A stretch of DNA of 9,345 bases, taken from Verrucomicrobia subdivision 6 bacterium. GTDB taxonomy: Bacteria; Verrucomicrobiota; Verrucomicrobiia; Methylacidiphilales; Verrucolacustridaceae. The translations under genes were made by a program, and so were the position numbers. This document shows, in pieces, positions 1 to 4,902 of this stretch (the stretch's first letter is position 1; each line of letters starts with the position of its first letter). The stretch covers positions 1-9,345 of the forward strand of contig CAMBGW010000033.1 of NCBI GenBank assembly GCA_945866245.1, given 5' to 3'. Below the pieces are notes generated by a model. It was not told the origin of the DNA and did not search any database. It saw nothing but the letters and a program-made list of their open reading frames with translations.

Positions 1-8
1 GTTGGTGT

Positions 9-698
9 TTAGAAGGCTTGCTTGGCAATGTTCGTTCCGGCATCCGCTAACTGCTTGATGCGATTTGCAGATACCATTTCCACATGACCATCCGTAAATA
101 AATAGGGCGAGGATCCCAAAGTACGGTCCGATCTCTTTCCGCGATACGCATCGGGCTTAATTTCACCCAACAAACGCGACCAACTGCGTAAATAAGCCCC
201 ATGAATATGATCCTCTTGACCGCGCGGATTCTTCGAATCTGAAGCCAGAAATAGGAGAACTCGTCGCGAAGAGTTTTCAATTCGTTGGGAGCGACAAAGG
301 GATCCTCCCTCATCTACTTCGTCATTGATAAGGTAACTGGTGTTTTTAAACTTCCGTCGGGTCTCACGGAACGGATCGGACGGAGAGAGGCGTAGGTCGT
401 CATAATTTTGACCTAGGTAGGTGCGGAGCGAGTAAATCCAAGTTACTTCAAGATCCTCTTGAGTCTCTGCCTTGCAGCTCGACGGGGGAAGACATCCATT
501 GTTGTCTCCCGTAAAAAGAAGAACCCCCTGCCCAATTTGACATAAATTCGATAGATCCTTGGACTGCTTTCCTTTTTCCAACGCCCCCTGCACTGCAGGT
601 ACAGCCAACCCAACCAGCAAGCCGCCAATCACCACCCCAACCAGTAACTCAACTAGGGAGAAGCCGCCCGAACTTCCCCGTATCTGAATACTTTCCAT
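9..698 (-). CDS. Type II secretion/type IV pilus-like pseudopilin (prepilin-type N-terminal methylation domain)
   Basis: A secreted or membrane-anchored pseudopilin of 229 residues. The short leader ends in GG, followed by FSLVELLVG: prepilin peptidase would cut after Gly12, leaving Phe13 as the new N-terminus and Glu17 at the conserved +5 position. Residues 13-36 form the single hydrophobic helix. An 'SPSD' at 105-108 resembles the CPSD often seen in this class. 'PYLFTDGHVE' near 198-207 is the conserved tail of the 'H-X9-DG' proteins abundant in Verrucomicrobiota, Planctomycetota and Lentisphaerota. I chose the ATG at 698 rather than an in-frame TTG at 719, because the TTG would lie between the -35 and -10 boxes of the likely promoter, and the 12-residue leader from 698 is normal. 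No Shine-Dalgarno sequence is visible; the transcript may be leaderless. No other secretion genes are adjacent, so the export machinery must be elsewhere. The class is clear; the specific role is unknown. Confidence 0.9.
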   Translation of the reverse strand: MESIQIRGSSGGFSLVELLVGVVIGGLLVGLAVPAVQGALEKGKQSKDLSNLCQIGQGVLLFTGDNNGCLPPSSCKAETQEDLEVTWIYSLRTYLGQNYDDLRLSPSDPFRETRRKFKNTSYLINDEVDEGGSLCRSQRIENSSRRVLLFLASDSKNPRGQEDHIHGAYLRSWSRLLGEIKPDAYRGKRSDRTLGSSPYLFTDGHVEMVSANRIKQLADAGTNIAKQAF

Positions 699-699
699 G

Positions 700-715
700 A
701 TGCGAATATACGCAT
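700..715. promoter_or_regulatory. Palindromic operator candidate 1
   Basis: ATGCGAATATACGCAT is a 16-bp inverted repeat with 7 of 8 base pairs matched. It overlaps the -10 box and probable start site of the pseudopilin gene. It shares 14 of 16 bases with the second copy at 732-747, with centres exactly 32 bp apart, close to three helical turns. The position fits a repressor site. The binding protein is unknown; the neighbouring Fur-family regulator is one candidate. Confidence 0.6.
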
Positions 716-732
716 TCAAGAATCTTTGTCAA
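705..732 (-). promoter_or_regulatory. Sigma-70-type promoter of the pseudopilin gene
   Basis: On the minus strand there is a perfect -35 box TTGACA (732-727), a 16-bp spacer, and a -10 box TATATT (710-705, 5 of 6 matches). The -10 ends 6 nt before the ATG at 698, so the predicted transcription start falls on or beside the start codon. Palindrome 1 covers the -10 box and palindrome 2 abuts the -35 box, suggesting that a repressor controls this promoter. Confidence 0.7.
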
Positions 733-754
733 TGCGAATTTTCGCATTTATTTA
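726..754 (+). promoter_or_regulatory. Possible divergent promoter for the Fur-family gene
   Basis: On the plus strand, TTGTCA (726-731, 5 of 6 matches to a -35 box) is followed after 17 bp by TATTTA (749-754, only 3 of 6 matches to a -10 box). The spacer is almost exactly palindrome 2. This would give a leader of about 55 nt before the ATG at 815. The weak -10 box makes the call uncertain. Confidence 0.3.
731..748. promoter_or_regulatory. Palindromic operator candidate 2
   Basis: The core ATGCGAATTTTCGCAT (732-747) is an inverted repeat with 7 of 8 pairs matched, extended by one A-T pair on each side to 18 bp. It lies immediately upstream of the pseudopilin -35 box and fills the spacer of a possible promoter facing the Fur-family gene. 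A protein bound here could therefore affect both divergent genes. Confidence 0.6.
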
Positions 755-814
755 GACCTTCTTGATTTAATTTTCCTCGAATCACGCTCGGCTTCGCTCC
801 ACTTTACATCCGTT

Positions 815-1231
815 ATGCGCCACTCCCACGCCAAGGTAGCTAATCCCCTCAAAGAGTCGGGTCTCAAGTCCACTCCAGGGCGTAGGGCGGTCCTTCAAGT
901 CCTCGAAAAAGCCTCCTCCCCGCTCTCCCCAGAACAGATCCACGCCAAAGTGGGGTCAGAGGTGTGCGACCGCGCCACCGTCTATCGAATCCTCGACTCC
1001 CTCAGCCAGGCCGGCCTCGCACAAAGACTCACCCTCGAAGGCAAAACCCTCTACCTGCCCGAGGAGTCCAGTCACCATCATCACCACATCATTTGCCGCA
1101 AGTGTCGCTCTACCGTTTGCCTCGACGAGTGCCTCATCTCCCCTTTAGAAAAAAAAGCCCAACAGCTCGGCTTTCAGGACATTCACCACTCCCTCCAACT
1201 GACCGGACTCTGCGCAAAATGCGCCAGCTAG
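815..1231 (+). CDS. Fur-family metal-dependent transcriptional repressor (Fur/Zur/PerR type)
   Basis: A cytoplasmic DNA-binding repressor of 138 residues, normal length for the family. The N-terminal winged helix is seen in 'TPGRRAVLQVLEKASSPLSPEQIHAKV' (about 20-46), and the recognition helix in 'DRATVYRILDSL' (52-63). The metal-binding and dimer domain has a His run at 87-91. The structural zinc pairs are C94-x2-C97 and C133-x2-C136. Two more cysteines, C102 and C106 in 'VCLDEC', recall the extra cysteines of some Zur proteins, but I cannot fix the metal: Zur is plausible, and Fur or PerR is not excluded. The Gly that usually follows the first CxxC is Arg98 here. No strong Shine-Dalgarno sequence precedes the ATG. 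The gene diverges from the pseudopilin across a gap with two palindromes, which suggests possible autoregulation. It converges on uppP with 7 bp between stops. Confidence 0.93.
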   Translation: MRHSHAKVANPLKESGLKSTPGRRAVLQVLEKASSPLSPEQIHAKVGSEVCDRATVYRILDSLSQAGLAQRLTLEGKTLYLPEESSHHHHHIICRKCRSTVCLDECLISPLEKKAQQLGFQDIHHSLQLTGLCAKCAS

Positions 1232-1236
1232 CTGGC
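1223..1236. repeat. Perfect 14-bp palindrome at the convergent gene ends
   Basis: GCCAGCTAGCTGGC is a perfect palindrome spanning the TAG stop of the Fur-family gene and ending 3 bp from the uppP stop codon. It could form a short cruciform or hairpin on both strands, but no good T-run follows on either side, so I do not call it a terminator. Confidence 0.45.
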
Positions 1237-1238
1237 TT

Positions 1239-2024
1239 CTACGCCAGCACCAACCAAACCAGCCCCAGACCAATCCGATACCATCCAAAGGGGCTGAACG
1301 TCCTGCTCCGCACATAGCCCAGCAACCATCGCACCACGAAATACGCCGTCACCCCCGAAACCGCAAAACCCAGCCCCAAATGTAGCCACTCCTCCTGCCC
1401 CGGCACCCCCGCCGACTTCAACTGCCGATAAAAACTTAACCCACAAGCCGCAAAAAGGGTCGGAATCCCCAGCAAAAAGGAAAAGTCGGTTGCCGCCGAC
1501 CTCGATAATCCCGCAAACATCCCCGCCAAAATCGATGCCCCAGAGCGGGAAGTTCCCGGAAAGACCGCCGCCAGCATCTGCGAAGCCCCAATCACCAAGG
1601 CCGCTCCCCACCCAGGATTTTCATGTCCCGCGTGCCTCTTCAGCCAAGCCTCTGCCACCAAAATCAAAACGCCCCCCACCATCAGAGTCCAAGCAATCAC
1701 TCTCGGATCCTCCGGAAGTTTCAGCCCCATCTTTATTGCAACCAGTCCCAACAGCCCCGTCAGAACAAAGGCCGCCCCCAATTTCATTAGATAACTTTTC
1801 CCCGCCCCTCCCATCTCCCCCACCAGCATCCCCCTCAACCTCGGCGCATAGATCAAAAGAACTGCCAGCAACGCCCCCGACTGTATCCCCACAATAAAAA
1901 GCTCCGTCCGCTTCACCCCAAATAAGTGCTCCGCCAAAAGAAGGTGTCCCGTAGAGGAAACCGGCAGAAACTCGGTCACTCCTTCCAAAATCCCCAGCAA
2001 AATGGTCACAATCCACTCGTTCAT
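1239..2024 (-). CDS. uppP: Undecaprenyl-diphosphatase (UppP/BacA family)
   Basis: An integral inner-membrane phosphatase that converts undecaprenyl diphosphate to undecaprenyl phosphate, recycling the lipid carrier for peptidoglycan and other envelope polymers. At 261 residues it has the usual family length. The first signature is E14-x3-E18 followed by 'FLPVSSTGH' (19-27). The second is 'PGTSRSGAS' (156-164), with Arg160 the probable phosphate-binding arginine. Hydrophobic stretches recur along the whole protein (for example 44-60, 82-99, 110-127, 183-200, 213-235, 247-261), as expected for a polytopic protein. Overproduction of this family confers bacitracin tolerance. The gene stands alone between convergent and divergent neighbours. 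Upstream lie G-rich runs and a possible promoter with a -10-like box 6 nt before the ATG. Product identity is secure. Confidence 0.96.
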   Translation of the reverse strand: MNEWIVTILLGILEGVTEFLPVSSTGHLLLAEHLFGVKRTELFIVGIQSGALLAVLLIYAPRLRGMLVGEMGGAGKSYLMKLGAAFVLTGLLGLVAIKMGLKLPEDPRVIAWTLMVGGVLILVAEAWLKRHAGHENPGWGAALVIGASQMLAAVFPGTSRSGASILAGMFAGLSRSAATDFSFLLGIPTLFAACGLSFYRQLKSAGVPGQEEWLHLGLGFAVSGVTAYFVVRWLLGYVRSRTFSPFGWYRIGLGLVWLVLA

Positions 2025-2030
2025 CTGCCG

Positions 2031-2059
2031 ACCCTATCCCTCTTTTTCCCAATCGTCCA
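2031..2059 (-). promoter_or_regulatory. Possible promoter of uppP with very short leader
   Basis: On the minus strand, TGGACG (2059-2054, 4 of 6 to a -35 box), a 17-bp spacer and TAGGGT (2036-2031, 3 of 6 to a -10 box) end 6 nt before the uppP ATG. The match is weak and could be chance. It is listed because the 6-nt spacing repeats that seen at the pseudopilin and methyltransferase genes. Confidence 0.22.
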
Positions 2060-2067
2060 CGCCTCGA

Positions 2068-2090
2068 CCCTCCCCCCCTCCACCCCCCCC
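2068..2090 (-). repeat. G-run block (potential G-quadruplex) upstream of uppP
   Basis: On the minus strand this reads as runs of 8 G, 7 G and 3 G separated by TGGA and A. There are enough G-triplets with short loops for an intramolecular G-quadruplex. The block is 44 to 66 bp upstream of the uppP ATG. Depending on where transcription starts, it lies in the uppP leader or just upstream of its promoter. The homopolymer tracts are also prone to slippage. Confidence 0.5.
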
Positions 2091-2125
2091 AAATCCACTC
2101 CTTGCTATCCCCCAGTAAGGATGCC

Positions 2126-2239
2126 AACCTTGCCACTTGGTCAAGGTTCGATGATACGAGTTCGAGCGAGGAAACAGATACAGTCCGGTAGGTTCCAACC
2201 CACCTTGTGGCCCGTTGTTCGGGCTCACGCCGAGCAACG
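2126..2239 (+). promoter_or_regulatory. Structured leader region upstream of the RRM gene
   Basis: Three successive inverted repeats lie within the roughly 150 bp before the RRM gene. The first is AACCTTG / CAAGGTT (2126-2132 and 2142-2148). The second is a weaker pair around 2187-2204. The third is a 10-bp stem (2213-2222 with 2230-2239, one G-U pair in RNA) closing a 7-nt loop. No T-run follows, so these are not intrinsic terminators. They may form a folded 5' leader, perhaps for autoregulation by the RNA-binding protein or a temperature response; that function is inference. No clear promoter is visible, and the region 2041-2275 has no convincing gene. Confidence 0.4.
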
Positions 2240-2275
2240 CCGTCAGCCAGTAGCCAGCAAGGAAACATAAATACA

Positions 2276-2704
2276 ATGGAAACCAGACTCTATGTGGGGA
2301 ACCTTCCGTTCTCCGCCACTGATGATGAACTCAAACAGGCCTTTTCGGCCCACGGCACCGTCACGGACGTTGCCCTGATCTCCGATCGCGTTACAGGTCG
2401 CTCTCGCGGCTTCGCGTTCGTGACCATGTCGACGCCTGAAGAGGCGAACGCCGCGGTCGCCGGCATGCACGGCAAAGATCACGCCGGTCGTAGCTTGACC
2501 GTCAACATCGCGCGCCCGCGTGAAGAACGTCCCGCCCGTGGCGGCGGTGGCGGTTACGGCGGCGGTGGTGGTGGCGGCGGATACGGTGGTGGCGGAGGTG
2601 GTGGTGGATACGGCGGTGGTGGTGGTAGTGGCGGTTACGGCGGTGGAGGCGGAGGCCGTGGCGGCCCTCGTGGTCCTCGTCGCGACAGCGGCGGCTATCG
2701 CTAA
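2276..2704 (+). CDS. Glycine-rich RRM-type RNA-binding protein
   Basis: A cytoplasmic single-RRM protein of 142 residues. RNP2 is LYVGNL (5-10) and RNP1 is RGFAFVTM (44-51), with the RRM fold over about 3-80. The tail (from about 86) is almost pure glycine with tyrosines every nine residues, ending in an Arg-rich 'PRGPRRDSGGYR'. It resembles the small glycine-rich RNA-binding proteins of cyanobacteria and many PVC bacteria, often linked to cold or stress response. Such proteins bind single-stranded RNA and may act as chaperones or regulators of mRNA fate. I chose the ATG at 2276 because the RRM begins right there and AAGGA lies 12 nt upstream. An in-frame ATG at 2207 would add an unlikely leader that runs through the 10-bp hairpin. 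The gene is a single unit closed by a strong terminator. Unlike its neighbours, its coding strand is G-rich. Confidence 0.95.
   Translation: METRLYVGNLPFSATDDELKQAFSAHGTVTDVALISDRVTGRSRGFAFVTMSTPEEANAAVAGMHGKDHAGRSLTVNIARPREERPARGGGGGYGGGGGGGGYGGGGGGGGYGGGGGSGGYGGGGGGRGGPRGPRRDSGGYR
2555..2662 (+). repeat. 27-bp minisatellite encoding YGGGGGGGG units
   Basis: Tyrosine codons occur at 2555, 2582, 2609 and 2636, exactly 27 bp apart, each followed by eight glycine or near-glycine codons. The first two units are identical at protein level, the third carries a Ser and the fourth an Arg. Synonymous GGC, GGT and GGA codons vary between copies. Unit number is likely to vary between strains without breaking the frame. 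Confidence 0.85.
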
Positions 2705-2727
2705 AACCTGACCTACGGTTTTAAGAG

Positions 2728-2762
2728 TGGGGGTGGAGAGCAATCTCCACCCCCATTTTTTT
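2728..2762 (+). terminator. Rho-independent terminator of the RRM gene
   Basis: A 12-bp perfect stem (2728-2739 with 2744-2755) closed by a GCAA tetraloop is followed directly by seven T residues (2756-2762). It starts 24 bp after the stop codon. A smaller AAAACC / GGTTTT inverted repeat (2703-2708 and 2717-2722) lies between. This is a textbook intrinsic terminator. Confidence 0.93.
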
Positions 2763-2840
2763 GTCACCCTTACCTGCCCGTGTTGTGAAACTGCCATCAT
2801 ATTGTCACTTTCCATCCCCTACCCCCTAGCGAGCAGAATC

Positions 2841-2875
2841 GTCCTGTGTCCCCCCTCCTGCCCCTCCCACAGGAC
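2841..2875 (+). repeat. Inverted repeat in the sigma-factor upstream region
   Basis: GTCCTGTG (2841-2848) and CACAGGAC (2868-2875) are perfect 8-bp complements around a 19-nt C-rich loop, 89 bp before the sigma-factor start. It is followed by a short T5 run (2881-2885). It could be a regulatory site, a leader hairpin or a weak attenuator. The rest of 2763-2963 is pyrimidine-rich, with no gene or convincing promoter. Confidence 0.35.
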
Positions 2876-2963
2876 CCCCTTTTTCCACCCCAGAAGCTTC
2901 ACTCTTTCTTGCCCACCCAAAAAAAAGTCCGAACGTTCTTTTTTCTCACCGGTCAAAGCTAGT

Positions 2964-3890
2964 ATGAAAAACATCGACCAAGAAAGCACCGGAGCCGAGG
3001 CCCTTCCCCGCTCCAGCGAACTTCCCGCTACCCTCCAAGCCTACCTCAAGGGAATCGGCGAAACTCCCCTCCTTAACCAAGCCGACGAGAAAAAAGTCAC
3101 CCGTAGAGTTCGTCGGGGTGAAGCCCAAGCCCGCGAGCTCATGATCAAATCCAACCTCCGCCTCGTCGTCAAAATTGCCAGCGCCTATAACCACTGTGGC
3201 CTACCCATCCTCGACCTCATCTCTGAGGGAAATCTCGGCCTGATGAAAGCAGTCGACCGCTTCAAACCCAGTCGCGGCGTTAAATTTAGCACTTATGCAT
3301 GCTGGTGGATCAAACAAGCCATCCGACGCGCCCTCGCCAACCAAGGAAAAACGGTTCGTCTCCCGGTCCATCTCGTAGACAAAATCCAGCGCCTTCGCCG
3401 CGTAAGCGCTGCACTCGGAGCGGAACTTGGTCGTGAACCCACCGATACAGAGCTTGCCGATGAACTGCAGGTCGAAACCAGCCGAGTCACCAAACTCCGC
3501 GAGGTCTCCGCTGGAACCATCTCCCTCGATGTAGCCCTTGGCTCAGAGGGAGACGAAGGAAGCCTCGTCGATCTCCTCGCCGATCCCAGTGCAGTCGATC
3601 CCACCGAGGAGCACTCCCAAGGCGACTTTCGCGATGCCGTTACCCGTTGCCTCCAAGTTCTCTCAGAACGCGAACTCCAGATCCTCCGCCTTCGCTTCGG
3701 CCTCGATAACGATGCCAAAGAGAAAACTCTGGAAGAAGTGGGAGATACCCTCAACGTTACCCGCGAACGGATACGCCAGATTCAAAACTCCGCTTTGGCG
3801 AAACTCCGCCGCCGAATGCTCAAAGAGGAAAACTTTCCGGAATACTTCCGTAAACTCGTTGGCCACGCCGGCCTTGTCCGCTTGGCCTAA
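2964..3890 (+). CDS. RpoD-like group 2 RNA polymerase sigma factor
   Basis: A sigma-70 family factor of 308 residues that directs RNA polymerase to promoters. Region 1.2 spans about 21-52 ('LQAYLKGIGETPLL'). Region 2 runs from 56 to about 137, with the core-binding helix 'NLRLVVKIA' and the -10-melting segment 'GVKFSTYACWWIKQAIRRAL'. Region 3 covers about 138-215. Region 4.2 has the helix-turn-helix 'TLEEVGDTLNVTRERIRQIQ' (255-274) for -35 recognition. It lacks the long region 1.1 and the non-conserved insert of a primary RpoD, so it fits an alternative RpoD/RpoS-like group 2 factor. After region 4 there is a short tail to 308. I chose the ATG at 2964; an upstream in-frame start at 2727 would pass through the terminator of the preceding gene. 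The gene is monocistronic, with its own terminator. Confidence 0.94.
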   Translation: MKNIDQESTGAEALPRSSELPATLQAYLKGIGETPLLNQADEKKVTRRVRRGEAQARELMIKSNLRLVVKIASAYNHCGLPILDLISEGNLGLMKAVDRFKPSRGVKFSTYACWWIKQAIRRALANQGKTVRLPVHLVDKIQRLRRVSAALGAELGREPTDTELADELQVETSRVTKLREVSAGTISLDVALGSEGDEGSLVDLLADPSAVDPTEEHSQGDFRDAVTRCLQVLSERELQILRLRFGLDNDAKEKTLEEVGDTLNVTRERIRQIQNSALAKLRRRMLKEENFPEYFRKLVGHAGLVRLA

Positions 3891-3909
3891 CGCGCCGAAC
3901 TCCGGATAT

Positions 3910-3956
3910 AGCATCGCCCGACCTTCCCCATCAGGAACGTCGGGCGATGCTGTTTT
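3910..3956 (+). terminator. Rho-independent terminator of the sigma-factor gene
   Basis: A 13-bp perfect stem (3910-3922 with 3939-3951) encloses a loop that can add a TTCC/GGAA inner stem, and is followed by GTTTTCT. It begins 20 bp after the stop codon. The stem is strong and GC-rich, though the T-run is short. Confidence 0.88.
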
Positions 3957-3992
3957 CTCCCCGCTCAACCTCGTCTGCCGGGAATCGATTCT

Positions 3993-4000
3993 GATACACT
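3993..4000 (+). promoter_or_regulatory. Extended -10 promoter candidate for the methyltransferase-cyclase operon
   Basis: TGATACACT contains an extended TG motif and a -10 box TACACT (3995-4000, 4 of 6 matches). It ends 6 nt before the ATG at 4007. No recognisable -35 box lies 16-18 bp upstream, which an extended -10 element can tolerate. If used, the mRNA would start at or next to the start codon. It lies between the sigma-gene terminator and the operon, where a promoter is expected. Confidence 0.45.
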
Positions 4001-4006
4001 CACCGC

Positions 4007-4894
4007 ATGTCTCCCGAACTGCCCGCCTCCGCGCTCTACTCCCACCCCTCCCTTGCCCGACTGTGGAAAAAGGTTCACCTCGCCTGCTCCCCCTTCATTC
4101 TTCGCCCCACCGTTCGTCAACTCTACTCTCAACCTGCTCCCCTTCTTCGATCCCATCTTAAAACCCAACCTTACCACGTGGTTGCGCTGGGTTGTGCCGA
4201 AGGCTTCAAGGAAGCTCTTCTTCTTCGAAAACTCCCCCAACCCTCCCACCTCACTACCGCCGACACCTCCCTCGCCATGGCCAGAATCGCCGCTCGAAAA
4301 CTCCCCGCAAAAAAGAAAAGTTCCAAAAAACTCGACCTCACCTCCCCCTCCTCCCTCTCCCGCGTTCTTCAATCCCATTCCCACCCCCCACCTCCCACCC
4401 GCCTGCTCACCCTCTTCGGCGTCCTCCCAAACCTTGATCCTCCACCCCTCCTCCACCGCCTCGCCAAAACACTCCGCCCCTGCGATCTCCTCCTTTTCAG
4501 CACCAATCTAGCCCCTGGAAAAAATCCGCGTGCCGGCGCCCTCCGAATTCTTCCCCAGTACGAGAATCCCCCCACACGCCGCTGGCTTCAAGCAGCCACC
4601 CGTCGATACCGACCTCGCCTTCCACAAGGCCAGCTCGTATTTCAAATCAACTCAGATCCCCGCCAACCATCTCTCGCCCGAATCGAAGCACGCTGGATCT
4701 CAAGTCGGAGCACGAAAATCATCTTCTCTTCTCGTCGCCCCACCGCCCCGCAAGTTGAAAGCTGGATTCAGGTCTCTGGACTCAGGCGACTGAAACGATG
4801 GATTGACCCCCGCGGGGAAGAAGGAGTCTGGCTAGTTCAATCCACTATCCCCCCCTGCTCCTTCCCTCGTGACCCCAAACGCAAAAAAAGGTAG
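4007..4894 (+). CDS. Divergent EgtD-like SAM-dependent methyltransferase (putative)
   Basis: A 295-residue protein resembling the class I methyltransferase fold of the histidine-specific EgtD family. Motif I is VVALGCAEGFKE (58-69), followed by a strand ending in Asp86 ('TTADTS') that would hold the ribose of SAM. 'LLTLFGVLPNLDP' (133-145) matches the EgtD segment with a conserved Asn (Asn142). 'LLLFSTNLAPG' (161-171) matches the next strand. 'ARIEARWISSRSTKIIF' (224-240) recalls the 'IEMHLVS' stretch. The E-x-S signature that binds the histidine amino group in true EgtD is not evident, so the substrate is probably different or the enzyme is degenerate. Composition is Pro, Ser, Leu and Arg rich, with a strongly basic C-terminus. 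Its stop codon is 8 bp before the cyclase ATG, so the two are co-transcribed. The fold call is fairly confident; the EgtD link is moderate. Confidence 0.6.
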   Translation: MSPELPASALYSHPSLARLWKKVHLACSPFILRPTVRQLYSQPAPLLRSHLKTQPYHVVALGCAEGFKEALLLRKLPQPSHLTTADTSLAMARIAARKLPAKKKSSKKLDLTSPSSLSRVLQSHSHPPPPTRLLTLFGVLPNLDPPPLLHRLAKTLRPCDLLLFSTNLAPGKNPRAGALRILPQYENPPTRRWLQAATRRYRPRLPQGQLVFQINSDPRQPSLARIEARWISSRSTKIIFSSRRPTAPQVESWIQVSGLRRLKRWIDPRGEEGVWLVQSTIPPCSFPRDPKRKKR

Positions 4895-4902
4895 AATTTT
4901 TT

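Noticed and set aside
699..719. In-frame TTG start at 719 adding seven residues to the pseudopilin
   Set aside because: It lies inside the promoter, between the -35 and -10 boxes, and overlaps palindrome 1. The ATG at 698 gives a normal prepilin leader.
1490..1897. Proline-rich open frame on the plus strand within uppP
   Set aside because: It is antisense to conserved UppP motifs and has low-complexity composition.
2207..2275. Upstream in-frame ATG that would extend the RRM protein by 23 residues
   Set aside because: The extension is not part of the RRM fold, passes through the 10-bp hairpin, and the ATG at 2276 has an AAGGA upstream.
2243..2815. 190-codon open frame on the minus strand across the RRM gene
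   Set aside because: Its Ala/Thr-rich repeats are just the antisense of the glycine codons, and it crosses the terminator.
2727..2963. Long N-terminal extension of the sigma factor
   Set aside because: It would begin inside the terminator of the RRM gene and encode a low-complexity Ser/Pro/Cys-rich stretch with no sigma homology.
4053..4511. Overlapping Pro/Ser-rich frames within the methyltransferase gene
   Set aside because: They are explained by the C-rich strand. Only the 4007-4894 frame shows recognisable motifs and a coupled stop codon.
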